A DNA stretch of 6,501 nucleotides from JABCPE02 sp963509715 (GCA_963509715.1 CAUPCB010000050.1:1-6501), one strand, 5' to 3'. Shown: positions 1 to 5,962, counted from the first letter of the stretch. The notes: generated from the letters alone by a model not told the origin. Made by a program: numbers and translations.

Positions 1-326
1 TTTTGTTTTTTTTCGGTATTATAGGTCTTGGGCGGATGGAGGCTCAGAGTTTTCTAACAGGAAAATTATCACAAACAGCGAATGATAAGGAACTTATTGC
101 CTATCCGAATCCTGCAAAGGATTTTTTATACCTAAAAACTTCTGACCCTAATGTAAAGATAAAATCTGCTACATTTTATTCCATTTTGGGAAATGTAGTT
201 GCAGATGTCCAAATCAACGCAAACTATTCTGAAATAAGAGTAGACAGACTGAAACAAGGAAAATATCTAATGAGGTATGTACTGAGTAACAACACACAGA
301 AAATCATTCAAGTAATTAAACAATAA
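1..326 (+). CDS. Small T9SS-sorted secreted protein, 5' partial
   Basis: The reading frame is already open at the window edge. The visible 107 residues begin with a hydrophobic run (FFFGIIGLG) and a likely signal-peptidase site around EAQS, as in many flavobacterial signal peptides, so the true start is probably an ATG just upstream; the TTG at position 3 lies inside the hydrophobic stretch. Only about 17 residues follow before a type A C-terminal sorting domain (residues about 33-107): YPNPAKD at 34-40, ILGNVV at 61-66, DRLKQGKYLMRY at 81-92 and a basic C-terminal tail. This domain family directs export through the outer membrane by the type IX secretion system, usually with cleavage and surface attachment or release. 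No separate functional domain is visible, so the cargo role is unknown. It is convergent with the minus-strand module that follows and shares its terminator. The sorting-domain call is strong. Confidence 0.8.
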   Translation, partial: LFFFGIIGLGRMEAQSFLTGKLSQTANDKELIAYPNPAKDFLYLKTSDPNVKIKSATFYSILGNVVADVQINANYSEIRVDRLKQGKYLMRYVLSNNTQKIIQVIKQ

Positions 327-329
327 AAC

Positions 330-359
330 AAAAACTTCTCCTTTTAAAGAGAAGTTTTT
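330..359. terminator. Bidirectional intrinsic terminator
   Basis: A perfect inverted repeat, AAAACTTCTC at 331-340 and GAGAAGTTTT at 349-358, extended by an A-T pair at 330/359, encloses an 8-base loop. T-rich sequence flanks it on the plus strand and A-rich sequence (Ts on the minus strand) precedes it. It sits 3 bases after the sorting-domain gene and 3 bases after the minus-strand stop at 363, so it can end both convergent transcripts. Confidence 0.8.
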
Positions 360-362
360 ATT

Positions 363-776
363 TTATATCAATTTACTTAAACTTTTTGCTGTTTCTCTTT
401 GCTGGAAATTATCCAATCTTTTTTTAATCTGCATAATGATGATGGGAGTCAGGACAGCTACCCCTAGTCCTATCAATGTTTTTTTCATGGAAGGCCTTAC
501 TCTTTTTAAGAGTGCATTGGTAAGTAGTTTAGCAGAACCCGCTTCCAAAGAAGGAAGCAAAAATTTATTCGCCAAAAAAGAAGCATTTTGGGCTAACCCA
601 GAATCCATCATTCCGCCTAAATATTTCTCTGTAACTCCATTAGTAATCACCCCTAAGGTTTTTCTTGGGTTTTCAAAACTCAACACAGATTCTATTTCTT
701 TGATTTCTGTTTTGAGTTCTTCTTTTTGATTTTTTAAATCTTGAAAATTCTTTATTTTTCCCATCTTATTCTTCAT
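363..776 (-). CDS. Unknown one-TM protein, last gene of YtxH/holin-like module
   Basis: I do not recognise a named family. The 137-residue product has a charged N-terminal helix likely to form a coiled coil (about 8-33, rich in K and E), a middle segment with GVITNGVTEKYLGGMM (about 42-57) and one hydrophobic segment at about 98-117 (KKTLIGLGVAVLTPIIIMQI), then a basic tail. This suggests an inner-membrane protein with most of its chain on one side. Its ATG at 776 lies inside the end of the upstream gene (11-base overlap); a second ATG at 764 (Met5, MGKIKNF) starts just after that gene's TAA and is an equally plausible start. The overlap implies translational coupling. By position it corresponds to the third gene of yqjD-yqjE-yqjK-type loci, but that comparison rests on layout, not on sequence similarity that I could verify. 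Confidence 0.75.
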   Translation of the reverse strand: MKNKMGKIKNFQDLKNQKEELKTEIKEIESVLSFENPRKTLGVITNGVTEKYLGGMMDSGLAQNASFLANKFLLPSLEAGSAKLLTNALLKRVRPSMKKTLIGLGVAVLTPIIIMQIKKRLDNFQQRETAKSLSKLI

Positions 777-1080
777 TGTAAATAATGTTCACCAAACGCT
801 CTTTCATATTTTCTATGATATTTTTCTTCTGAGAAAAAACCACCAACAAACCTACCAAAAATATGCTCGCCATGATAAGCATCCCATAAGCATAATTTCC
901 CAGTAAACTACCAATCACAAGTCCCAGCCCCAGACAGAAAAACGCAAAGAAACAAATCCCCAAAGTGACCATCAGCAGGATATACACCGCCATACTTAGC
1001 ACCTTGACAGAAGTTTCTGTCGTTTCTAGTTTTAAGAGACTGATTCTTTTTTCTATATAATTTTTAAACAAGCCTATCAT
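766..1080 (-). CDS. Phage-holin-family / YqjE-like inner-membrane protein
   Basis: The 104-residue protein begins with an amphipathic segment, YIEKRISLLKLETTE (8-22), characteristic of the holin superfamily 3.6 / YqjE-like proteins of Bacteroidota. A long hydrophobic stretch follows at about 29-60, then a second membrane segment at about 65-83 and a charged C-terminus ending KERLVNIIYNEE. The name is a family label: these chromosomal proteins are not phage lysis proteins as far as known, and partner with YtxH/YqjD-like proteins at the inner membrane. The start ATG at 1080 has a purine-rich AGAAAGGAAG immediately before it, a better Shine-Dalgarno-like site than is usual in this phylum. It lies 91 bases after the YtxH gene, with a hairpin in between, and overlaps the next gene. 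Exact function is unknown. Confidence 0.8.
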   Translation of the reverse strand: MIGLFKNYIEKRISLLKLETTETSVKVLSMAVYILLMVTLGICFFAFFCLGLGLVIGSLLGNYAYGMLIMASIFLVGLLVVFSQKKNIIENMKERLVNIIYNEE

Positions 1081-1102
1081 CTTCCTTTCTCTTTTGAAAA
1101 CT

Positions 1103-1133
1103 AAAAGGGGACTTTTTATAAATCCCCTCTTTT
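1103..1133 (-). terminator. Hairpin terminator or attenuator after the YtxH gene
   Basis: On the minus strand, AAAAGAGGGGA pairs with TCCCCTTTT (core GGGGA/TCCCC at 1107-1111 and 1123-1127, with flanking A-T pairs and a 2-base bulge) around an 11-base loop, followed by TTTTAGTTTTC. It ends only about 22 bases before the holin-like start codon. It could therefore end most YtxH transcripts while letting some read through, giving unequal expression within one module. I found no convincing separate promoter downstream of it. Confidence 0.5.
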
Positions 1134-1171
1134 AAATCATCTTACTATTAAATTTCTGTGTCTTTTGGAGA

Positions 1172-1456
1172 CTAACTATTTTTTTTATAGTTTTCATAGC
1201 TTTCTTTCACATCAGCTACTACTTTCTCTGCTCCTTGTTTTACTTTTCCAGAAATGTTCTCATAGCGCTCTAGAGCCTCATCTCTAAGGTGTTCATAATG
1301 ATCCAAAGCCTCGTCTCTCAAATCTTCAGCTTTTCTTCTTAATTTTCTTCTAGTTTCTACTCCTTTTTCTGGAGCGAATAATACACCTAGTAATGAACCT
1401 ATTGCAGCACCTGCTAATATACCTAGCACAATACCTGAATTTCTTTCTCTTGACAT
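1172..1456 (-). CDS. YtxH domain-containing membrane protein
   Basis: The 94-residue product has a short polar N-terminus and one membrane segment (about 8-28) built as a glycine zipper: Gly at 8, 12, 16, 20 and 24. It then has the LFAPEKG signature (26-32) typical of YtxH proteins and a long, highly charged helix to the C-terminus. Within that helix DLRDEALDHYE (45-55) is repeated as HLRDEALERYE (56-66). YtxH-type proteins are small stress-associated envelope proteins of Firmicutes and Bacteroidota; the tail may act like the amphipathic helices of YqjD/ElaB or LEA-like proteins, but no biochemical role is established from sequence. It is the first gene of a minus-strand module with a holin-like gene and an unknown gene. 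The ATG at 1456 gives MSRERNSG, the usual start form for the family. Confidence 0.88.
   Translation of the reverse strand: MSRERNSGIVLGILAGAAIGSLLGVLFAPEKGVETRRKLRRKAEDLRDEALDHYEHLRDEALERYENISGKVKQGAEKVVADVKESYENYKKNS
1259..1324 (-). repeat. Two 33-bp direct repeats encoding 11-residue units
   Basis: Codons 45-55 (1292-1324) and 56-66 (1259-1291) of the YtxH gene are a tandem in-frame duplication; both units read xLRDEALxxYE. The DNA units are similar but not identical, so the duplication is not recent. The 11-residue period suits an amphipathic helix or right-handed coiled coil. Confidence 0.75.
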
Positions 1457-1516
1457 TTTAGTAAATTTTTTAAATGTTAATATTTATCTCTGAATAGCCC
1501 CTTGCTATTACTTCGA

Positions 1517-1548
1517 TAAAAGTACAATAAATATACCAAACAAACAAT
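1517..1548 (-). promoter_or_regulatory. Possible promoter of the YtxH module
   Basis: Read on the minus strand, TACTTTTA (1524-1517) matches the Bacteroidota -7 pattern TAnnTTTG except for the last base. ATTG (1548-1545) lies 20 bases upstream, and an exact TTTG lies 16 bases upstream. A start near 1510 would give a leader of about 55 bases. AT-rich DNA gives such matches by chance, so this is tentative. Confidence 0.35.
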
Positions 1549-1561
1549 TTTTTTCTGTTAA

Positions 1562-2239
1562 TTATTTCTTAATGTATGATAAAATCAAATCTATAGTTTC
1601 TTCTTTATTTAGGTTTGTATTATCTATAAGTATCGCATCCTCAGCCTGTTTCAGTGGGGAAATTTCTCTTTCGCTGTCTATTCGGTCTCTTTCTATGAGA
1701 TTTTGTTTCACTTCTTCTATAGTAGTCTCTATACCAAGGCTTTGTAACTCCAAAAATCTTCTCCTTGCGCGTTCATCTGCACTTGCAGTAAGGAAAAATT
1801 TATAGTCAGCATTGGGCAGAACCACCGTTCCTATATCCCTGCCATCCATAATCACGCCTTGTTTTTCTGCAATATTCCTTTGTAAAACAACCAAACGCTC
1901 CCTTACTTCGGGCTGTTTTGCTATAAAACTAACATTATCAGAGACTTCCGTAGTGCGGATTTCCTTGCTTACATTTTCTCCATTTAGATAGATTTCTAAT
2001 TTCCCGCTATTTTCTCTAAATTCTAATGAAATTTCATTCAGATTCTGAAGCAGTTTACACAAATCTATCTCTTGTTTTTCGTTCTTGAAATTTCTCAGCC
2101 CAAAAAGCGTAATCGCTCTATACATCGCTCCTGTATCGATATGGATAAGTCCTAGAGTATCTGCTACTACCTTAGAAATAGAACTTTTTCCTGTGGATGA
2201 AAATCCATCAATGGCTATAACCAAACCTTTCTTATTCAT
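1562..2239 (-). CDS. cmk: Cytidylate kinase (CMP/dCMP kinase)
   Basis: Cmk transfers phosphate from ATP to CMP or dCMP in the cytoplasm, feeding CTP and dCTP pools. With the start at 2239 the protein has 225 residues, normal for the family. It contains the P-loop GFSSTGKSS (12-20), the substrate motif DTGAMYRA (35-42), the CMP-binding insert with TTEVSDNVS (about 97-105), DGRDIGT (132-138), the lid arginines RARRR (157-161) and RDRIDSERE (184-192). All family landmarks are present, so it should be active. The frame stays open to an ATG at 2275, but the 12 extra residues (starting MDYEII) precede the usual MNKKGLVIAIDG start and would be encoded by promoter sequence, so I prefer 2239. It is transcribed divergently from pyrH, which makes the parallel step on UMP. 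No clear hairpin terminator follows it. Confidence 0.95.
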   Translation of the reverse strand: MNKKGLVIAIDGFSSTGKSSISKVVADTLGLIHIDTGAMYRAITLFGLRNFKNEKQEIDLCKLLQNLNEISLEFRENSGKLEIYLNGENVSKEIRTTEVSDNVSFIAKQPEVRERLVVLQRNIAEKQGVIMDGRDIGTVVLPNADYKFFLTASADERARRRFLELQSLGIETTIEEVKQNLIERDRIDSEREISPLKQAEDAILIDNTNLNKEETIDLILSYIKK

Positions 2240-2244
2240 AAAGC

Positions 2245-2276
2245 CAAAATTAAATTTTATTATCTCATAATCCAAA
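2245..2276 (-). promoter_or_regulatory. cmk promoter, close to the start codon
   Basis: On the minus strand TTTG (2276-2273), a 20-base spacer and TAATTTTG (2252-2245) match both Bacteroidota promoter elements exactly. Transcription would begin around 2242-2238, at or just before the ATG at 2239, so the mRNA would have essentially no leader. This also argues against the longer start at 2275. Confidence 0.5.
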
Positions 2277-2281
2277 ATATT

Positions 2282-2313
2282 CTATTATTTTCTTTCTGAT
2301 TTGTTTATATTTG
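2282..2313 (+). promoter_or_regulatory. pyrH-frr promoter
   Basis: TATATTTG at 2306-2313 is an exact match to the Bacteroidota -7 pattern TAnnTTTG. The -33 region (about 2282-2287) is AT-rich but lacks a clean TTTG. A start near 2320 gives a leader of about 60 bases that ends in an A-rich stretch before the pyrH ATG, typical for translation start regions in this phylum, which rely little on Shine-Dalgarno pairing. Confidence 0.5.
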
Positions 2314-2380
2314 CATGAATTTTTGGATGCTTTAAAGACTAAAACTTTATCAACCATAAAAATTAAAACATTATAAGACA

Positions 2381-3085
2381 ATGAAATATAAACGAATTCT
2401 ACTAAAATTAAGCGGAGAAGCCCTTATGGGAGACAAACAATACGGTATTGATACTGAGAAGCTTAATGAATATTCCCAAGAAATCAAAAAAGTAGTGGAC
2501 AAAGGCTGCGAAGTTGCCATAGTAATCGGCGGCGGAAACATCTTCCGAGGAGTTTCTGGAGCGGCTAAGGGAATGGATAGAGTTCAGGGCGACTACATGG
2601 GAATGCTCGCTACGATAATCAATGGAATGGCTTTACAAGGCGCTTTGGAGGATATCGGTCTGAAAACCAGACTTCAGACAGCCATAGAAATGGACAAAAT
2701 AGCAGAGCCTTTCATCAAGAGAAGAGCCGTAAGACACTTAGAAAAAGGAAGAGTTGTCATCTTCGGAGCGGGAACAGGAAACCCTTATTTCACTACGGAT
2801 ACAGCTGCTACGCTCAGAGCCATAGAAATAGGTGCTGATGTAATCCTAAAAGGAACCCGTGTAGACGGCATCTACGACAGCGACCCAGAGAAAAACAACA
2901 ATGCTATGAAATTCAATAGCTTATCGTTCAATGAAGTGATTGAGAAAAACCTTAAAGTAATGGATATGACTGCCTTTACTCTAAGCCAAGAGAACAATCT
3001 CCCTATCATTGTCTTTGATATGAATAAAGAGAATAATCTCCTGAAAATAGTAGAAGGAGAAGATATAGGAACTATCGTAAACTAA
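2381..3085 (+). CDS. pyrH: UMP kinase
   Basis: PyrH phosphorylates UMP to UDP with ATP, the first committed kinase step toward UTP and CTP; it is a cytoplasmic hexamer of the amino-acid kinase fold, unrelated to Cmk. The 234-residue length is normal. Visible motifs are the N-terminal KLSGEAL (9-15), GGGNIFRG (50-57), DRVQGDYMGMLAT (66-78) with UMP-contacting residues, GTGNPYFTTDTAA (131-143), KGTRVDGIYDSDP (157-169) and DMTAF (195-199). The ATG at 2381 gives MKYKRILLKLSG, the standard family start. It is followed after 30 bases by frr, as in most bacteria, so the two are likely cotranscribed. In many bacteria this pair sits behind rpsB-tsf; here a divergent cmk occupies the upstream side and pyrH appears to have its own promoter. 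Confidence 0.97.
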   Translation: MKYKRILLKLSGEALMGDKQYGIDTEKLNEYSQEIKKVVDKGCEVAIVIGGGNIFRGVSGAAKGMDRVQGDYMGMLATIINGMALQGALEDIGLKTRLQTAIEMDKIAEPFIKRRAVRHLEKGRVVIFGAGTGNPYFTTDTAATLRAIEIGADVILKGTRVDGIYDSDPEKNNNAMKFNSLSFNEVIEKNLKVMDMTAFTLSQENNLPIIVFDMNKENNLLKIVEGEDIGTIVN

Positions 3086-3115
3086 ATGTGTAATTTATCA
3101 AATTTTCAATATACA

Positions 3116-3670
3116 ATGGAAGAATTAGAACTTATCATAGCATCTGCTAAACAAGAAATGGATGCAGCGATAAAACATTTGGATCACGCTTTCCAAAAAA
3201 TCAGAGCTGGGAGAGCTTCTACAGCTATGGTACAAGATGTAATGGTGGAATATTACGGAGCAATGACACCGCTTTCGCAGGTTGCCAATGTCTCTATTCC
3301 TGATGCCATGACCATCTCTATCCAGCCTTGGGACAAAAACGCCATAGGAGCGATAGAAAAAGCGATTATCGTTTCCAACCTTGGTTTTGCACCTTCTAAT
3401 AACGGCGAAAATATCATTCTAAATGTACCGCCTCTAACAGAAGAAAGAAGAAAAGAATTAGCAAAACAAGCCAAAGCAGAAGCTGAACAGACAAAAGTAA
3501 CCATCCGTAACGCAAGACAAGAAGCGATGAAAGACCTTAAAAAATTAGAAGGAGTTTCTGAGGATGTTATCAAAGATACGGAAAGTAAAATTCAGGAATT
3601 GACTGATAAATATGTCAAAAGTTCTGATGAACACTTGAAAGTAAAAGAAGCAGATATTATGAAAATATAA
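3116..3670 (+). CDS. frr: Ribosome recycling factor
   Basis: Frr binds the post-termination ribosome and, with EF-G, splits it so that subunits can be reused. From the ATG at 3116 the protein is 184 residues, matching the usual 184-185. It shows IRAGRAS (29-35), VEYYG (44-48), the interdomain PPLTEERRKEL (105-115) and the RNAR segment (131-134) that carries the key arginine of the domain I helical bundle. An in-frame ATG at 3086, directly abutting the pyrH stop, would add ten residues (MCNLSNFQYT) not typical of the family, so the 3116 start (MEELEL) is preferred. It forms an operon with pyrH and ends in a strong terminator. The order pyrH-frr is widely conserved. Confidence 0.96.
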   Translation: MEELELIIASAKQEMDAAIKHLDHAFQKIRAGRASTAMVQDVMVEYYGAMTPLSQVANVSIPDAMTISIQPWDKNAIGAIEKAIIVSNLGFAPSNNGENIILNVPPLTEERRKELAKQAKAEAEQTKVTIRNARQEAMKDLKKLEGVSEDVIKDTESKIQELTDKYVKSSDEHLKVKEADIMKI

Positions 3671-3673
3671 TGC

Positions 3674-3701
3674 AAAATCGGTCTCCAAAAAGACCGATTT
3701 T
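3674..3701. terminator. Bidirectional terminator between frr and ald
   Basis: A perfect 11-bp inverted repeat, AAAATCGGTCT (3674-3684) and AGACCGATTTT (3691-3701), encloses a 6-base loop and is followed on the plus strand by TTATTTTAT. It begins 3 bases after the frr stop and ends 4 bases before the end of the convergent ald gene. The T-tract is better for the plus strand; on the minus strand it is ATTTTGCATT. Confidence 0.85.
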
Positions 3702-3705
3702 TATT

Positions 3706-4893
3706 TTATAACAAGAGTAGATTGATATCATTAAATTTAAGTCCAAATTTATCACAAACCTGCTGTTTGGTATGGCGACCTTTGTACATATAAAATCCCT
3801 GTCTGCAGTCGTTCCCTAATTTTAATATATTTTCTAAACCACCTTCTTCATTGATTTTCAGAAGATAACTCAAAAAGAAATTACTAATGGCTTTGCTGGT
3901 GGTTCTTGGAATTTTGGAAGTCAAATTCGGTAGTCCAGAATGCAGGATTCCGTGTTTTTCCACATAAGGCTTCTCAAAATCAGTAACTTCCGTAGTTTCC
4001 ACACATTTCCCAGTATCTATGGTCAAATCTACAATGACACTTCCCTGTTTCATCAGCATCACCATTTTTTCTGTCACGATAGGCGGCATATTTATTCTCG
4101 GAATGGCTCCTATCAGTACATCGGCTCTTCGGAGGCTTTTGGTCAGTTCCTTTGGGTCTATCATCGAAGTGGATATTCGGCTGCCTATGGAATTTTGGAT
4201 ATTTCTAAGTTTGGATAGAGAATTATCAAAAACCCTCACTGTGGCACCCAGCCCTATCGCTGCTCTTACTGCGTATTCTCCCACGATATCCGCTCCCAAA
4301 ACCACCACTTCCACAGGGCGCACTCCTGTAATTCCGCCCAGCATAAGCCCTTTCGAAACGGCTAGCATCTCCGATGCGCAAAGCACTGACATTCCGCCTG
4401 CTATCTCGCCTATCAGCTTTACCAGCATCTGCTCTTTATTTTCATCCTCTATGAACTCGTAGGCTATGGCATTGATTTTCTTTTCAGAAAGTTTTTTGAA
4501 ATACTCTTTTTCTCTAAGGTTAATCTGTAATGCACTGATTATATATGAATTAGGTTTTAACAATTCTATTTCCTCTAAAGAAGGAGCGCTTACTTTCAGC
4601 ACCAAATCCTGCTCAAAAGCCTTAGCTTTATCCACGATAAAAGCTCCTGCTTCAGAATACTCCAAATCACTGAAAAATGCCTTTTTGCCCGCATCAGACT
4701 CTATCATGAGTTTATACCCACATTGCGTCAAAACCTGCACAGCATCAGGAGTTATCGGCACTCTATTTTCATTCAGAGAGGACTCTTTCGGAACGCCTAT
4801 GGTCATGATTCCGCCTTTCTTTATCACTTCCAGTCTTTCCTCTTGCGGCACCAGTTCTTTTTCAGTAAAAGGAGTAAAAACACTACTGTTCAT
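3706..4893 (-). CDS. ald: Alanine dehydrogenase (flavobacterial type), altered NAD loop
   Basis: Alanine dehydrogenase interconverts L-alanine plus NAD+ with pyruvate, ammonia and NADH in the cytoplasm. The 395 residues start with SVFTPFTEKELVPQEE, the N-terminal form seen in Bacteroidota Ald. The N-terminal AlaDh/PNT domain has IGVPKES (32-38), NENRVPITPD (41-50, with Arg44 equivalent to the pyruvate-binding arginine) and LKV (99-101, Lys100 equivalent to the catalytic lysine). The histidine of Mycobacterium-type enzymes is Gln here (SALQ, 120-123), as I recall for this branch. The NAD domain has VVVLGADIVGEYA (196-208), VFD (221-223), VDLTID (288-293, Asp293) and LPN (321-323). The NAD loop reads GADIVG where related enzymes have GAGxVG; Gly-to-Asp at residue 202 (codon 4288-4290) could weaken cofactor binding. 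It lies 28 bases after tsaE and is probably cotranscribed with it. Confidence 0.88.
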   Translation of the reverse strand: MNSSVFTPFTEKELVPQEERLEVIKKGGIMTIGVPKESSLNENRVPITPDAVQVLTQCGYKLMIESDAGKKAFFSDLEYSEAGAFIVDKAKAFEQDLVLKVSAPSLEEIELLKPNSYIISALQINLREKEYFKKLSEKKINAIAYEFIEDENKEQMLVKLIGEIAGGMSVLCASEMLAVSKGLMLGGITGVRPVEVVVLGADIVGEYAVRAAIGLGATVRVFDNSLSKLRNIQNSIGSRISTSMIDPKELTKSLRRADVLIGAIPRINMPPIVTEKMVMLMKQGSVIVDLTIDTGKCVETTEVTDFEKPYVEKHGILHSGLPNLTSKIPRTTSKAISNFFLSYLLKINEEGGLENILKLGNDCRQGFYMYKGRHTKQQVCDKFGLKFNDINLLLL

Positions 4894-4921
4894 GGGATAT
4901 TTTTAAAACTATTTATTGCTG

Positions 4922-5341
4922 TCAATCATTTTTTGATGAAAAAGAAATCTTCCTTGTGCTTCCTGTATTTTCTATTTTCATCTCGTGGTATGGGATGTCA
5001 TAGAGTTCCTCTTCATAAATCTCTGGCCACTCTATAATGGACAAAAATCCGTTGTCTATATACTCCTCTATCCCAATGTCTTGGATTTCTTCCACGCTTT
5101 TCATTCTATAAAGGTCAAAGTGAAAAACCTTTCCTTTCGGCGTATTATATTCATTCACAATGGAATAAGTGGGAGAATCCACACCGTCTGCACTTCCCAT
5201 TTCCTCCAGCAGATATTTGGTAAAAGTGGTTTTCCCTGCACCCAAATTGCCTTTTAACAACAAAATATTGTGCTTCAAATGTGGAAGAATGCTTTTTATA
5301 ACTTCTTTCCAGCCATCCAAATTATCAATCTCAAAATCCAT
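4922..5341 (-). CDS. tsaE: tRNA t6A biosynthesis ATPase TsaE
   Basis: TsaE (formerly YjeE) is the small P-loop ATPase that works with TsaB and TsaD to place threonylcarbamoyl on A37 of ANN-decoding tRNAs; it acts in the cytoplasm. The 139 residues carry Walker A GNLGAGKTT (31-39), the family motif SPTYSIVNEY (56-65), HFDLYR (74-79) with the conserved Asp, and IEWPE (103-107) near the C-terminus. Length and motif order are normal. The start ATG at 5341 gives MDFEIDNLDGW and lies about 12 bases after the predicted transcription start. It is the first gene of a two-gene operon with ald; a tsaE-ald neighbourhood is, from memory, common in Flavobacteriia though no functional link is obvious. Confidence 0.95.
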   Translation of the reverse strand: MDFEIDNLDGWKEVIKSILPHLKHNILLLKGNLGAGKTTFTKYLLEEMGSADGVDSPTYSIVNEYNTPKGKVFHFDLYRMKSVEEIQDIGIEEYIDNGFLSIIEWPEIYEEELYDIPYHEMKIENTGSTRKISFSSKND

Positions 5342-5358
5342 TACATAAAACTTATTTT

Positions 5359-5390
5359 CAAAGATAAATATTTTTCTATCAAGAATCGAA
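5359..5390 (-). promoter_or_regulatory. tsaE-ald promoter
   Basis: On the minus strand TATCTTTG (5366-5359) exactly matches the TAnnTTTG -7 pattern, and TTCG (5390-5387) sits 20 bases upstream as a one-mismatch -33 element. Transcription would start near 5352-5355, leaving a leader of about 11-14 bases before the tsaE ATG. Confidence 0.55.
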
Positions 5391-5426
5391 TAAAATTTAG
5401 ACCAGATTTTAAATTTATCTTCATAA

Positions 5427-5447
5427 ATAACAGCTACTATCTGTTAT
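5427..5447 (-). terminator. Weak hairpin after the broken lipoprotein gene
   Basis: ATAACAG (5427-5433) and CTGTTAT (5441-5447) form a 7-bp stem with a 7-base loop, 9 bases beyond the end of the lipoprotein pseudogene and upstream of the tsaE promoter. The stem is AT-rich and the following T-tract on the minus strand is poor (TTATG), so termination would be inefficient. Confidence 0.3.
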
Positions 5448-5456
5448 GAAAATATC

Positions 5457-5962
5457 CTACTCAAATGACATATCAGACAAAACATAATATCTTTCACGAA
5501 CTTCCTTATAAAAAGGATGATAAAAATTTTGGTAAAAAACAATAGTGTCGCCTTTTATCTCCCCCTGCTCTCTTTTATAAAAACAACTATCACCACATAA
5601 AAAATATTCTACCTTTATTTTATTGTCTTCTACTCGCCAGTAGCCAATGTTAGGAGCATTTTCCCAATTTTTATTATAGGTATCGCTCGGCTTTATTGTA
5701 AAACCATCTTGAGAGGTAAAGAAGATTAGTCTTCCATCTGAGTAAAACTTAAGAGCAAAAGAAGTAATTGACTTTCCCAAATAAGTCTTATCAAATACAC
5801 AAGTTTATCCGTTTCTTTGAATGGAGTTTTGAGCAGTTTAAAATTCGGACGCTTCGGTCTGCACATTCCGTTTCCCCATGTTCCTTTATGCATAAAAAAA
5901 CAAGAATTACACAATAACGCCCCAAGAAATAATAATGCTAATTTTTTCATATTTAAATTCAC
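5457..5962 (-). pseudogene. Frameshifted small lipoprotein, paralog of the next gene
   Basis: Two overlapping frames together reproduce one protein. The first frame (from 5962) has a signal peptide MKKLALLFLGALLCNSC with a plausible lipobox cysteine (Cys18 or, more likely, Cys21), then GMCRPKRPNFKLLKTP, and reads to DKLVY. The second frame (5457 to about 5792) resumes at DKTYLGKSITSF and continues through WENAPNIGYW, REQGEIKGDTIVFYQ and the end VLSDMSFE. Against the upstream paralog the reading shifts at about 5793-5797: this copy has two extra Ts, or equivalently one T missing after an added codon. The first frame otherwise runs into about 20 unrelated residues and stops at 5726. Intact, it would be a roughly 165-residue, beta-rich lipoprotein of unknown function. 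An ATG at 5950 (MKKLAL) is an alternative start. A sequencing error at the T run cannot be excluded. Confidence 0.75.

Noticed and set aside
436..729. Plus-strand open frame of 97 codons
   Set aside because: It lies antisense within the minus-strand one-TM gene and its translation has no family features; the minus-strand gene fits the module and gene overlap.
2240..2275. Upstream ATG giving a 12-residue longer Cmk
   Set aside because: The extra residues do not belong to the family core and their codons overlap an exact promoter match.
3086..3115. ATG abutting the pyrH stop as the frr start
   Set aside because: It would add ten residues absent from the typical 184-185-residue Frr; the ATG at 3116 gives the expected N-terminus.
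3253..3573. Minus-strand open frame of 106 codons inside frr
   Set aside because: It is fully embedded opposite a strongly conserved frr and has no promoter or family signal.
4019..4462. Plus-strand open frame of 147 codons inside ald
   Set aside because: It is antisense to a clear alanine dehydrogenase; its Ser/Ile/Pro-rich composition is what the reverse complement of that gene gives.
4466..4906. Plus-strand open frame of 146 codons opposite the 5' part of ald
   Set aside because: It is antisense to conserved Ald N-terminal motifs, with no recognisable domain.
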